From positions 100,654-164,653 of the forward strand of contig NOWV01000175.1 in the NCBI GenBank assembly GCA_003344405.1: a stretch of DNA of 64,000 bases. Direction: 5' to 3'. The stretch comes from Trichoplax sp. H2 (Eukaryota; Placozoa; Uniplacotomia; Trichoplacea). A model generated the notes under the pieces. That model had not been told where the DNA came from. It made no database searches and saw only the letters and a program-made list of their open reading frames with translations. Both the position numbers and the translations under genes were made by a program. This document shows, piece after piece, positions 50,471 through 61,778 of this stretch (position 1 is the stretch's first letter; each line of letters begins with the position of its first letter).

Positions 50471-52300
50471 TTTTGTTTTCGTCCAACTTTGAAGCACAGT
50501 GTGCAGTACTGTATACTCTAAACAGTGCACTGTACACTGTACAGTGTACACGGTAGAGTAACGGACAACCGATTGGCAGGACAATACACCTACAGTACAG
50601 TACATGTTGAGTGCAGGCACAAGTACTGTCCATGCTGTACAGTACAGTACAGTACTGTACCCTGTACTCAGACCATCCTACAGTATAAAAGTTATCGCTA
50701 TTACAGTACTAGTAGTACTGTACTGTACTGTACACTGTATGCTTTTTAACAGTACAGTACAGTACGTACAGTACTCCATTCAAAATTCTCTCTCGGTACA
50801 CGGTAGAGTACGGACCACCGATTGGCAGGACAATACACCTACACTCCTACAGTACATGTTGAGTGCCGGCACAAGTACTGTACTGTCCATTACAGTATAA
50901 AAGCCATCGCTATTACAGTACTAGTAGTACAGTACACTGTACTGTACAATATGCTTTTTAACAGTACAGTACACTAGTACAGTACTGTACTGTACTTGTA
51001 CTCCATTCAAAATTCTCTCTCGGTACACGTACAGTACAGTACACTGTACTGTACATGTACTGTACACTGTACAGTACAGTACAGTATGAACCAACAGCTG
51101 TTACAGTACAGTACTGTAACACTGTACACTGTAGGCGATAGTCCTGTCGATTACAGTGTACTGTACTGTACAATACAGTGCCCACCAAAGTACTGTACAC
51201 TGTACACTGTACACTATTGTACGTGTTCTAGTCGGTAGTGTACAGTACGCCAGCGCAGTAGTGGGTGGAATGCGGTCTGAAAGTGCTATACTAAGCAGAC
51301 ATGGTAGCGACATACTGTATTTCAGCAATGTTGCAAGGGGGATTGGATGCATCTTTCCATCGATCCGTTAGAAGACGCGAGGAGAAGCCTTTACATGCCT
51401 TTGGATAAGCTCATTACAGTATTTGCTTTCTTTTAGTGTGGGTCGATACTGGTTAATCAAGTGGCGTGCAGTTGATTAAGGTTGAAGAAACGCCATCGAN
51501 NNNNNNNNNNNNNNNNNNNGTACTCCATTCAAAATTCTCTCTCGGTACACGGTAGAGTACGGACCACCGATTGGCAGGACAATACACCTACACTCCTACA
51601 GTACATGTTGAGTGCCGGCACAAGTACTGTACTGTCCATTACAGTATAAAAGCCATCGCTATTACAGTACTAGTAGTACAGTACACTGTACTGTACAGTA
51701 TGCTTTTTAACAGTACAGTACACTAGTACAGTACTGTACTTGTACTCCATTCAAAATTCTCTCTCAGTACAGTACACGTACAGTACACTGTACTGTACAT
51801 GTACTGTACAGTTCACGGTAGAGTAACGGACCACCGACTGGCAGGACGATACACCTACAGTACAGTACATGTTGAGTGCAGGCACAAGTACTGTCCATTA
51901 CAGTACTGTACTGTATAAAAGCCATCGCTATTACAGTACTAGTAGTACACTGTACTGTACAGTATGCCTTTTAACAGTACTGTACAGTACAGTATAGTAC
52001 GGTACAGTACAGTACTCCATTCAAAATTCTCTCTCGGTACACGTACAGTACAGTACTGTACACGGTAGAGTAACGGACCACCGACTGGCAGGACGATATA
52101 CCTACAGTACATGTTGAGTGCAGGCACAAGTACAGTACTGTACAATGTACTGTACATGCTGTACTGTACAGTACTGTACACTGTACTCAGACGGTCAGAC
52201 CATCCCAAAAAGTCATCGCTAGTACAGTACTGTATACTGTAAGTGTACAGTACAGTACAGTAAAGTACAGTACTGTACTGTACATACTGTACAGTATAAC
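50471..52300. repeat. GTAC-rich tandem array, ~220-270-bp units
   Basis: Units start with ctccattcaaaattctctct at about 50771, 51000, 51522, 51745 and 52014. Each continues with acacggtagagta, ggaccaccgaytggcaggac, tacacctaca, acatgttgagtgc..gcac and, in most, acagtataaaagccatcgct. Units are joined by runs of the self-complementary words gtactgtac and tacagta of variable length. An inserted unrelated stretch with a nearby N gap divides the array (about 51240-51519). Open frames across it are repeat artefacts. Confidence 0.93.
51500..51519. other. Assembly gap (20 N)
   Basis: Twenty undetermined bases immediately before a repeat unit. The round number suggests a placeholder, so real distance and copy number are unknown. 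Confidence 0.99.
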
Positions 52301-52603
52301 AACAACGAAACTTACTTATTGGTTAAATTCTTCTTCATATTTAGGCCAAGCTAGCAAACAAAGAATAAAAAGAGCTGGATTCGACGCTAATTCAGTATAT
52401 AGCTTTCAAAGTAAGTTTATAAAATATTTTGAAATTGTATGCACCGAAACGCCTCAAATTTAGAAGGCAAGATTATTAAATTTCTAACGGCTCTCTGCTA
52501 AGGAGTTAATTCTAGAATACTAATATCAAAGCAATAAAAGCTAAATAGAGAATAACGTTTTCTTGGAATTCAACACTGTCAAAAATGTTACAATATACAA
52601 TAC

Positions 52604-52914
52604 TAGTGCAAACTCCCGTCGCTTTGCTGACGGTTTACGATAATGTGCTCATTTAACAGATAGTATTACCATTTGTCGTAGACCTGTCAGAGGTTCAGTA
52701 ACTTTATACCGTGTACTGTGTAGTAGTAGAGTGTATGACATATACTGATATACATACCGCATTTCTCTAATCTTACAGTAACTCTCCATTTTTAGCTAAG
52801 TGGAACACTCTTACCCACTCATTCATACCGTATAATATACAGTATATATATATATATTAGTGCAAGCTCCCGTCGCTTTACTGACGGTTTACGATAATGT
52901 GCTCATTTAACAGA
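52604..52914. repeat. 57-bp dispersed duplicate beside the MAM-like gene
   Basis: Positions 52604-52660 and 52858-52914 are equal-length copies with two differences, sharing ctcccgtcgcttt and acggtttacgataatgtgct. Both are followed by aggttcagtaactttataccgt, directly in the second copy and after about 28 extra bases in the first, so the duplicated unit was nearer 90 bp. Non-coding. Confidence 0.85.
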
Positions 52915-52950
52915 GGTTCAGTAACTTTATACCGTACCGTGTAATCCTGT

Positions 52951-54257
52951 GACTTTTCATAAATGTGAGTTTATGAAAGGCGAAAGCGGCTGGAAACAAT
53001 TACAAGCTGTTGACTTTACTGACTGAGAACGTGGTAAGTATATCAGTTTTATTACTCTACAAATTTGAATTTGCAGCTATGTCGTTGCCAAAATTTTAAT
53101 CGAAAATTTTGTCCAATAAATCAAATTAAATACTCTAATCAGGATTGCAAGAATAGCACAAATTCCAGTTTACTATTGGGAATTTAGCTATAACTTCAAC
53201 ATCATAACCTGATTTCTTGCTCAATGTATATTTTCGTCTACTTTTAAAAGATGCTAAAATAGGAATGGTTCTCAATTCCAAATATGAGAACATTAATGGC
53301 CAATATGCGGATATGATTAGTCCCCCAATGGTGAAATCTCATGAAGCAAATTCAATTAGGGTAATTCCTTACTGGTATTTAAGATGATGATTTGAAGATC
53401 AGCTTACTTTGCAAAAATTTAAACTCTCATGACTATATGAAAAATTTAGGCTTGAAAGATAATTATTACGCTTATGTCCAGAGATTTCCATATAATTCGA
53501 CAGTTTCTACAGCAATTCTACGAAGTCCAGTTTTACGACGAAATTCAGATAGTCAGTCAGTGGAGGTAGCTTCAAAAAGTCGGGCTGTTTTCTTTAAGAC
53601 AGATTTCTATAAGCTATTATGACAATGCCAACATCAAATTGACTCATTTCTATTACATTTGATTTTGCAAAAAAGATGTATTACCGTCGTTTGATTATCG
53701 GCTTTCAAACTGGAACCTACGCTATCAGGTATCAATACGTTAACAGCACATTTATCACCTTAGATTTTGGAGTTTTAGTTCCAAGTTCTCGAGAGAGCTG
53801 GAGTAAAGTTGGTGTTCCGCCGAATCAATTCTATCCCACCGAAGATTTTACTGTAAGTCATGCAAAATAAATCTTAAGATACGAGTTAATTACGTCTTAT
53901 TTACGGCAAATACTTTTATTCGCTCAATTATCCATACAGATGGAAATCGTGTATGAACTGCGTGGCTCAAGTACACCGTCTTCAGGCGGCATCCTAATCG
54001 ATGATATTGAAGTAACTAATTCCAAGGAAGGTAATGATTACCAAATAGAATATAGAAAAATGAAATAGGAACAAGGCTTAATTTTTTGATGGAGTACCTT
54101 ATGGTGTTATTGTGTCTTAAAGACTAAAAAGTTCTTCAATACGCTAGTTAATTCCGGAACCAATAAAGCATTTGGTCTATTTCATGCTGCAACCGTGGTG
54201 GGGATAGCCATTTTGAGTACCTTGCTGACACTATCGCCCTCGAGTCTGCTATTTTGA
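52951..54257 (+). pseudogene. MAM-domain, probably GPI-anchored surface protein; gene or recent pseudogene
   Basis: Proposed exons: about 52951-53033, 53251-53360, 53398-53565, 53676-53852, 53940-54030, 54148-54257, all in matching phases. The first encodes CEFMKGESGWKQ..VDFTD, like a MAM-domain start. Later exons give NGQYADMISPPM, NYYAYVQRF, TAILRSPVLRR, GFQTGTYAIRY, SRESWSKVG and IVYELRGSS..GGILIDDIEV, the last being the usual MAM ending. The final exon encodes NSGTNK followed by a ~25-residue hydrophobic tail to the stop, which fits a GPI signal; compare MAM-domain GPI-anchored proteins. In the first exon the codon where MAM domains usually have Trp (DFDW) is TGA at 53024-53026, so the gene may be dead or my frame may be wrong. 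The second intron would be only 37 bp. A possible further 5' exon lies at about 52345-52410. The true 5' end was not found. Confidence 0.5.
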
Positions 54258-54519
54258 TTTATGGATGCTTCTGGATAGGCGAAATTGGACCAAAGCCTTT
54301 AACGCTTATTGTTGTAATTATTTAGATAATTAATAGATCTCAGATACTCTGATCCAATATTTATAGTAGTTTTTACAAGTACGTTCAGCTCAATGCCTGA
54401 ATGTGGGACTAAGCAAAGTACTCTGATTATTAGCAAGATTATCGAAGATAACAGAGTATCTAATACTGTATGAGATCTAATTTAACTTAGGTAATTATTA
54501 TTTTACAACATTGACACGA
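54258..54519. other. No gene seen
   Basis: 3' flank of the MAM-like gene, AT-rich. Confidence 0.4.
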
Positions 54520-54970
54520 GATCCAATAAGCTGAAAGTTTTTCGACGCTTGATGTGGATACCGAAGTTGTAACATTTAATGGTAGTTTATTAACAACTTA
54601 CAACGCTAACGATAGATTCAATAAGAAGTAAGTCTTCTGCCACTTAGCATGGATACCAACTTTTTTAGTTTTATTGATAGTTTATTAATAACTTATAATG
54701 CTAAGACAGATCTAATAAGGTGTATACTTTCTGACTCTTGATATGGATTCCGAAGTTTTTAACTTTTAATAATAGTTTATTAATAACTTAAAACGTTAAC
54801 GATATATCTAACAAAGCGCATGTATTATGATACTTGATATGGATACTAAAATTTCTAGTTTTTAATAACAGTTACTAATAATTTTAATGACAGATCCAAT
54901 ATGTTGCAAGTCATTTGACATTAGATATGGATACGAAAATATTTAGCTTTTAATAATTGTAATAGAAGTT
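54520..54970. repeat. ~90-bp tandem repeat, five units, diverged
   Basis: The block tgatatggataccgaagtt recurs in variants near 54550, 54645, 54738, 54835 and 54925. Each is followed by tttaataatagtttattaataactt and a gctaacgatagatc..ataag segment. Period roughly 90-97 bp. Non-coding. Confidence 0.82.
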
Positions 54971-57764
54971 ATTTAGCCTAGTAACTACAGCAATGTCAGT
55001 TTGCTTAGGAAAGTCAAAGTTAGAAAGATCAAATAAAGCATTTGAAATTATAAATCATATTTTGATGGAGATTTAATGACTGATCCAATAATTTTTTGTT
55101 TATATACTGATACTTGAGTGTAAGGAATAGTCCACAGATACTATACACATTTGCCATAAACTAATGGGGCATTGTTGAAATATGCCGGTTGTACAATTTT
55201 ACTTACATTAGTATCAGAATGCGAGATAAATCTAGAATATAACACAGTGTAGAATCTAATAGTAAACAACCTTAATTAATATAAATCAATCAACGATCAA
55301 TTAAGACCTAGAGAATCAGCACCACTAAATCATTTAAGAGACTCAAATTAATAATAACTCACTAACAAGTAAGGTTGGTGCTAAATTAAATATCATAATA
55401 AACATAATCATGTCATAGTCCATTATCACTTCCAACTACAAATTAATTTACACATAACAAGAATGAACATCGTGACACGCACTAAAATTTTTACTAACAG
55501 TTACTGGAGAGCGTATTGAATGTTGGTGCTAGACATGGTTACAAAACTCAATCGTTTCTTGGTTTAGAAGAAAGTTATCCAAAACTACTGTTTCTACTAT
55601 TTCCCCGAAATGGTTTACTTTAAAAGATATGTGGCCAACGGATTGCTTTGGGCTCTACTCAATTGTAGGTAGTATTCATTCCAATAATAATTTTGGATAC
55701 TGTAAGGAGCGATATAAGCGAATCAAATCAAATTTGTACAGGTAGTTGTTACTTAACTAAACTTGCCTAATCTAAACTAATTAAATTACCGTAGATAAGT
55801 AACAATGACTGAGAAATGCACTTTCGGAATCTTCTAGCTATATCTTTATTCTAGAAAATACAAGTCTGATTTAATATTCAAAATCAATCATTTAAATAGC
55901 TGTTCTAGCAATAAAACCAGCTTACGATGTGTGATATATTTCGACCAATAAGACTTCGTGAATACATTAAATTATTCCTAGTCTAATCCAATGAATTTGT
56001 AATATTAATATAGATTAACTTTATGTTTCCTCTAGCTTATAATTAACAGGATTTATATCGAATTTACCATTGACAATTCATATACTATATTTAGTATAAT
56101 TTAAGCTGTATTAGGAACAGGTTTGTATCGGCTATATTAAGTCTTAAATTAATTCATGCACAAATCCTAATTGATAACTATCTTATCGTGATCCATATAC
56201 ATATCTAAATTAAGTAAGATATCATTCATCACAGTTGATTCACTACCGTGACAAAAGTACAGTTTGCACAGCGTTTCTGTATAGGGAATAACAATGAATG
56301 TCTGTATTTCCGGGTAGGAAGTCAGAATAATTGTGAATTTCTCTGTAATATATAGGTAATGTAGGAGTATGTCCAGTTCAGTGTGTTGTGTATTTATATT
56401 TGTTTCTGTTACGAAATCAAGGTTACTGCAAACCTTAACATTAAAAAAAATGATGTTGTATGACGTCGTTGTATAACACTGTAATTTAGTAGCAAGTCAT
56501 TATCAACCAATATTACGATATATTGTATTCAAAAGCTAGTCAAATTATGAATTATCTTGACCAGCTCTAACAGGGTTTGCAGCCATCGTCACCTTACATT
56601 TCTGCTTTATTCGCTGCAAAACAAAAAGACAGGGTTAGATGTAGAGCGAAGTAAGTCTACGAATGTACAGTTATGTAGATACTGGATTGTCACTTAAGAG
56701 CTTTGCTGATGTCATTTTTTTAAATCGAATAAACTTATGCTAAGCAGTATCACTATGCTCAAATCTAATTTAATACGGTATAACATTGTTTTGTACAATT
56801 GATACACCAAATACAAGTTTCATAACGAAATTAAAACGACCAAACTAGCTAAGACCAAATAGGCTATGATTAAACTGTGATTATTGACAGGTGGCTGAAG
56901 GGTTGTTATAAAATTGAAATAGGGTTAGGTTTTCTTAAGATATTATTGGCTTTAGATTGATTTTATCGCAATGATAAATCAGTATTTGTATGAATGCTAT
57001 CGATTTGTTTGTGATATAATCTTGTCATACGCAACAGAAATTGATGAGAATTAAATCATTTGGCTGGCTTAAGTTAAAATCTCATACTAATGAAATGAAT
57101 AACTTCTAATTGGCTAGGTCTGTACTTACGTATCGTGATAAGATAAGCCAACATGAGTGTCAAAGAAGTTAAAACAGTATACAAATTCAATGAAATGAAA
57201 TTGCAAATTAGCCAATCGTTAACAAGAGTTGGACTCAGGCATATTTTGTCAAGATTACTTTACAGTTTACGAAGATGATGTCAAGATACGAGAATAAAAG
57301 TAGTAGTCGATAAAAGTTGGCAATCGCAGTAGCTAAGGTAGTCGAATGCAATACTGTTGGACTGTGAAGAATGCATCTAGGCTAAATAGAATTTAGAAAA
57401 ATGTGAAAAGAGTAGCCCATACATGTAATTTTGGAGCTGATTAGAAAGAAGAATTCAGAATAGCTTGCAACCCACAATATTTATTTCTATTGACTCAAAA
57501 TCTCCCTATCTAACATTGCTTCCAGTATAATTTCATTGTAATATAAGTGCTTTTATTTTCCAATGCTACGAGTTATCGTGCAGATATTATCAATGCTAGC
57601 ATGCATAAATACTAAAATGGACGAAAAGTATACTTCTGCAGTATTGAAATACTCGTGTCGTGAGTTTAGCATTTGAGTTCAATTCTGATTTAAACGTGGA
57701 ATTACTAATATGCGCAACAGTATGCTATAATACTTGCGTAGTTTAACGCAATTGGTTGCTCGTA
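54971..57764. other. No gene seen
   Basis: Long AT-rich stretch with dense stops in all frames and no recognisable exon, RNA gene or repeat unit. Confidence 0.4.
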
Positions 57765-57769
57765 CCCCG

Positions 57770-57818
57770 TGTAATGTAACTAGTATTGTGATTGTAGACC
57801 GTTTGCCATGTTTAGCAT
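57770..57818 (+). repeat. 5' LTR fragment (first ~49 bp)
   Basis: Matches the start of the 3' LTR (gtaactagtattgtgattg, gccatgttta) with about five differences, then stops abruptly where the RT reading begins. It preserves the TG terminus that the 3' copy shows as AG. Confidence 0.85.
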
Positions 57819-58720
57819 GCCGTTTGGATTACACAGTGCTCCAGCTACGTTCCAGCGTTTGATGGATGCAGTGCTAAAAGATTTACAGGGAGTTGCTAGT
57901 GTCTACTTGGATGACACTATCGTCTATAGTGCAAATTGGAAAGAACATTTGCAGCACCTGGGAACTGGTATTCGATCGATTGCGACAATTTGGATTAAGT
58001 GTTATAGAAGAAAAGTGCAATTTCGCAAGCAACACTGTGTCACATTTGGGACACACGATTGGAAATGGACGAATAGCGCCTATAGATGTACATGTTAGAG
58101 CCATAATAAAATTAAAGACGCCAACTACGAAGAAAGAAGTACGTTCATATCTTGGAGCTGTTGGCTATTATAGGAAATTCATAAAAGAATATACCGAATG
58201 GACTGCGCCATTGGTAGAATTGACTAAGAAGGCAAAGATGAATGAAGTGAAATGGACCGAACAATGTGAAGAAAGCTTCCAGAAATTAAAGGAGAAATTA
58301 GCAAGTGGTCCGACTTTGAAAATTATAGAGCCGGATAAGAAATTCATCCTGCAAACGGACGCCTCCGAAGTTGGTCTTGGAGCCGTATTGTCTCAATTGG
58401 ATGAAAAAGGCGAAGAAAGACCCGTAATATTTGCTAGCCGAAAACTGAAGCAAGCTGAAATCAATTACACGGTAATTGAAAAAGAGTGTTTAGTTGTTGT
58501 TTACGCTGTAAAATTGTTCTACATTTACTTAGATGGTCGAGTGTTTGTTTTACAAACTGACCATAAGCCGTTAATATGGCTTGCTCATATGTGTAACGAT
58601 AACCAGCGGTTAATGCGTTGGTCTATGTTTTTGTCGCAGTTTAAGGTTAATATTAGACATAGACCGGGTAAAAGTAATGGCAATGCAGACGTATTATCTA
58701 GACTAGTAATGGATAATTGA
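57808..58720 (+). pseudogene. Reverse transcriptase-RNase H fragment (Ty3/Gypsy), frameshifted
   Basis: The first frame gives MPFGLHSAPATFQRLMD and the catalytic VYLDDTIV. One extra G around 57960-57962 (after KEHLQHL) shifts the frame. The second frame continues with the RT connection (FASNTVSHLGHTIGNGRI, SYLGAVGYYRKFI) and an RNase H domain: LQTDASEVGLGAVL, IEKECL, LQTDHKPL, and the closing NADVLSRL. RNase H acidic residues Asp, Glu and Asp are visible. RT motifs before MPFGL are deleted. No integrase follows; the frame ends at 58720, about 85 bp before the LTR. Described only as a broken copy. Confidence 0.92.
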
Positions 58721-59197
58721 TTATTTGACCAGCGTGCCGGGAAAACTTTCGTAAGCTTGTTAGTTTGTAGAATTTTGTATTGGTACAAAATTCTAGACGG
58801 ACGAAAGTAACGTAACTAGTATTGTGATTGTAGACTGTTAGCCATGTTTAGTATAATAATGTACGGTAGATATTTATCCTATGAGATATTTGGTAGACAT
58901 AACTATAGACTGTGGTGGTATAGACTCTATGCTAGAGTGCAGATGACTATATACAGTAAGGTGTTGAGTTACTAATAATGCTATAGGTAAAAATAGAACT
59001 GTAAATCATATGTTAGGATATGGTTAATTCATCGTACTTTGGCTGGTGTGAATAATGTCTACGTAAGTACTGTTGTCGTATCCATATCGGATTAATGATG
59101 GTCCGCAGTAGAATAGTCTTACTAAGAATAATTTAACTATGTGTAAAAAAAGGTAAAAGGTTGCCATGCGGATTGTAGCTGCGAATGCTACGGAAAG

Positions 59198-59204
59198 TAT
59201 AAAA
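59198..59204 (+). promoter_or_regulatory. LTR TATA box (TATAAAA)
   Basis: TATAAAAG within the 3' LTR, about 108 bp before the polyadenylation signal; placed as expected for the U3 promoter. Confidence 0.65.
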
Positions 59205-59305
59205 GCATGCAACTTTAGATTATTCTGTTAGTTCGTTGTAGAAGTCTTTAGAAGTAGTATTCGGCTAGAGAAGAGCTGTGTGTAGTTAATCTTTGTATAA
59301 GATCC

Positions 59306-59311
59306 AATAAA
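59306..59311 (+). terminator. LTR polyadenylation signal (AATAAA)
   Basis: Canonical AATAAA about 50 bp before the LTR end, followed by a T-rich stretch. Would mark the end of R. Confidence 0.65.
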
Positions 59312-59432
59312 GCCCTTATTTTATTAAAATTTGGAATTTCGTGATTGGTATATATCACACCCCGGTAAAATATGGTAATTTAATGCCCGTATTTAGCGCG
59401 TGAAAGCGTGATAATGTTACTACCATCACTTA

Positions 59433-59768
59433 CTAGGAGATAGAGAAGACCTGAACCCACACGAAAAATAATAACAAAAAGATAATAAAAGGAAATAAAA
59501 AATATAACACTAAAAATCGAATATATACGCCGCGCGAGCGCAAAGAAATATATATATCGTTTCAACTCTGTAATTTTCTATATATATTTATGCAATAATG
59601 TATTATTGCATAAATATATATAGAAAATTACAGAGTTGAAACGATATATATATTTCTTTGCGCTCGCGCGGCGTATATATTCGATTTTTAGTGTTTCATT
59701 TTTTATTTCCTTTTATTATCTTTTTGTTATTATTTTTCGCGTGGGTCCAGGTCTTCTCTATCTACTAG
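59433..59768. repeat. 336-bp near-perfect palindrome (two 167-bp arms, 2-bp spacer)
   Basis: The left arm 59433-59599 and right arm 59602-59768 are reverse complements with about five mismatches; the centre is tgcaataat-gt-attattgca. The arms contain the GC-rich core gcgctcgcgcggcgtatata within otherwise AT-rich DNA. Because of the symmetry the same peptide (starting MKRYIYFFALARRIYS) is open on both strands, which is an artefact and not a gene. It lies 68 bp beyond the retrotransposon's target-site duplication. Could be a foldback element, a MITE or an inverted duplication. Confidence 0.95.
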
Positions 59769-61697
59769 GTCATGCACTAGGATTTTATAAGCGTATGTAT
59801 CGAGTAGATCGCGAGTTCTTCTTGTTCATAGTTTGTTATCAATACAGTTGCAGTTAGTTTCAGTGTATTAAAGCTTAATTCGACTTTTAAATCCACTTAG
59901 TCTGACTTATTGTGGACCCTTAAGAATTGACTTCAATACAAATACATTCCTGATGCAAAATTGCCTTATCAATCAAATCAATCCATTTAACATCAAAATC
60001 GAACCAGGTTATACACTAATCGATCCTCAATTCTATAAGATAATTTCAACTGTCAAAAATATTCTAGTACTTGCAACTATTTTCGGTTTAAGTTTTAAAA
60101 GAAATTACTTGAGGATATAGAAATATAGTTGCACTGCGGCATGAATTATCACTCGATAATCTGCATTAATTTAAAAGGCTGCTTGCTTTTGCGAACATAC
60201 ATACCCACAGACGTACAAAATTCGGACAGTCCAATTTGATGTATACAAGTCTCGTAATATTCAATGAATTAAAATGATAATTTTTTAGCTATAACGTTAA
60301 TTGAATGATCTTGCTCATTGAATTTTCCTTATACAATATAATAGAAAATTGATTAATTTTACAGTTGAATAATTTATTATGGCTAACAAGTAGTAAAATA
60401 TTGTCCATAAAGTTCCTTCCCTGTGATTTTATTGATTTTAGTAGTTTGTGTTGACTGAATAAATCTATTTATCCTTCATTTTACCGACGTATAACGCTAA
60501 TATTATTAGTACAACGATAATTATTAGACTTAACTTTGTATGGACAAAAAAATGATAGTCAAAGTATTTGTTATTAATATTACGATCGGCAACTTACTAG
60601 CACGATTGTTAATAATATTTTTCCTTATTTAAGATATGACGTAGAAGATTTATCCTTCAAAGTCGTTTTACTATCTTATTACAATTCTAATCAGCGAATA
60701 ATATGACAAGAACTTGAATTTCTTATTAACTTGACATTATTACTCTACCCTGCACTGTCAGTACAGATCATATATATAAATAAGTTCTACTGAGAGCTAT
60801 CTACATCTATCTTTGCAGTGATAATAAACACTTGCACAATTTTACATTTTAACTTACAAACCAATCCATTTGAAGTTGTATTTCTCGTACGATGGTATGA
60901 CTACAAATATTCAAATCTTCGTAGAATTAAGGAAATAACGATCAGACTAACATTGATTGTGGCGTAGCTGTTTAGGACGAAAGAGTTTCCTTGTGATTAG
61001 TATGATAGATTAAATTATTTAGGACTATGACAAATGGATGATTTTCACATTAAAGTCATGGTGAATTACTTTAATGCATGGAATCGTAAGGTCTATATTC
61101 TTTACCGCAACCGCTATAGCTTATAGAAAATAATCCTGCTGTCAACAGTGTAAAATTGGATTCATGCAGCCTTGATAACACACTTTCTAATTTCGTATGC
61201 ATCAAGACTGTTTCCATCTGACGAATAGAAATGATTTTCGATAGTGCAATACGAGAAAAGTTGCAGCCATTTATGTAGCACTAATAACTGATTTCACCAT
61301 TAATCGATTACTCTACTGTCTGTAGCATGCGTTTGTCATCTTCTATACTAAACTACACTTAGAGTGCAGATTATATTGTACTAAAGGCTTTAAACATCTC
61401 ATAACGAAGGAAGAAATGGATAAGAAAATTTTCAGCTAGCAAATTAATCCTTCACTCAGCTGTGTACTCCACTGTGGAATCTACTACTATGCAGTACATT
61501 GTACTACACTCTGGTTAGGCGGGCAGTTTGTTGAACGTTTGATACTCCATCTTTGGCCAACACATATTCTCTTGCAATTTCATCATTGCTTGTTGGAATC
61601 ATTTTCATTTTAATGAGTAGATGGTGCGGTAGTAACAGTGGCAGTCGTAGTCGATCAGATCTGCAATCGGCATAGCTATCAACGAATAAAATAGATA
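59769..61697. other. No gene seen
   Basis: AT-rich DNA with no ORF bearing a domain and no clear repeat unit. Confidence 0.4.
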
Positions 61698-61778
61698 ATG
61701 AAGTTTATACTTATCCTAGTTGCAGTTTTATTTATAATTATTGGACTCAGTGCCAAGAGGAATGGGTCTCCAAGATAA
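61698..61778 (+). CDS. Doubtful 26-residue signal-peptide-like ORF
   Basis: ATG followed by MKFILILVAVLFIIIG and LSAKRNGSPR, then TAA. The N-terminus is a textbook secretory signal peptide. A strong donor-like site (aatag/gtaagc) lies 37 bp after the stop, so this might be a first exon whose real frame I have not resolved, or a chance hydrophobic ORF. Confidence 0.2.
   Translation: MKFILILVAVLFIIIGLSAKRNGSPR

Larger units (their letters stand above)
57770..59359 (+). mobile_element. Ty3/Gypsy LTR retrotransposon, internally deleted
   Basis: Bounded by TG...CA ends and flanked by the 5-bp duplication CCCCG (57765-57769 and 59360-59364), the size usual for this superfamily. It contains the first ~49 bp of the 5' LTR, then jumps straight into reverse transcriptase, then RNase H, then a complete 3' LTR. 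The rest of the 5' LTR, primer-binding site, gag, protease, the N-terminal part of RT and all of integrase are missing. It cannot move on its own. Polarity is left to right. Confidence 0.88.
58806..59359 (+). repeat. 3' LTR, 554 bp
   Basis: Starts where homology to the 5' fragment begins, directly after a short purine-leaning stretch (gacggacgaaag), and ends TATATATCACA just before the target-site duplication. It carries a TATA box and a polyadenylation signal in the right order for a U3-R-U5 layout. The start shows AG instead of TG, which would impair integrase recognition. Confidence 0.83.

Noticed and set aside
50285-52208. Many Tyr/Val/Thr-rich ORFs across the GTAC array on both strands
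   Set aside because: The words tactgta and tacagta encode such residues in several frames on both strands; ORFs follow the repeats and are not conserved between units.
59380-59857. Matching ORFs on opposite strands beginning MKRYIYFFALARR
   Set aside because: A direct consequence of the palindrome; identical peptides on both strands are not evidence of a gene.
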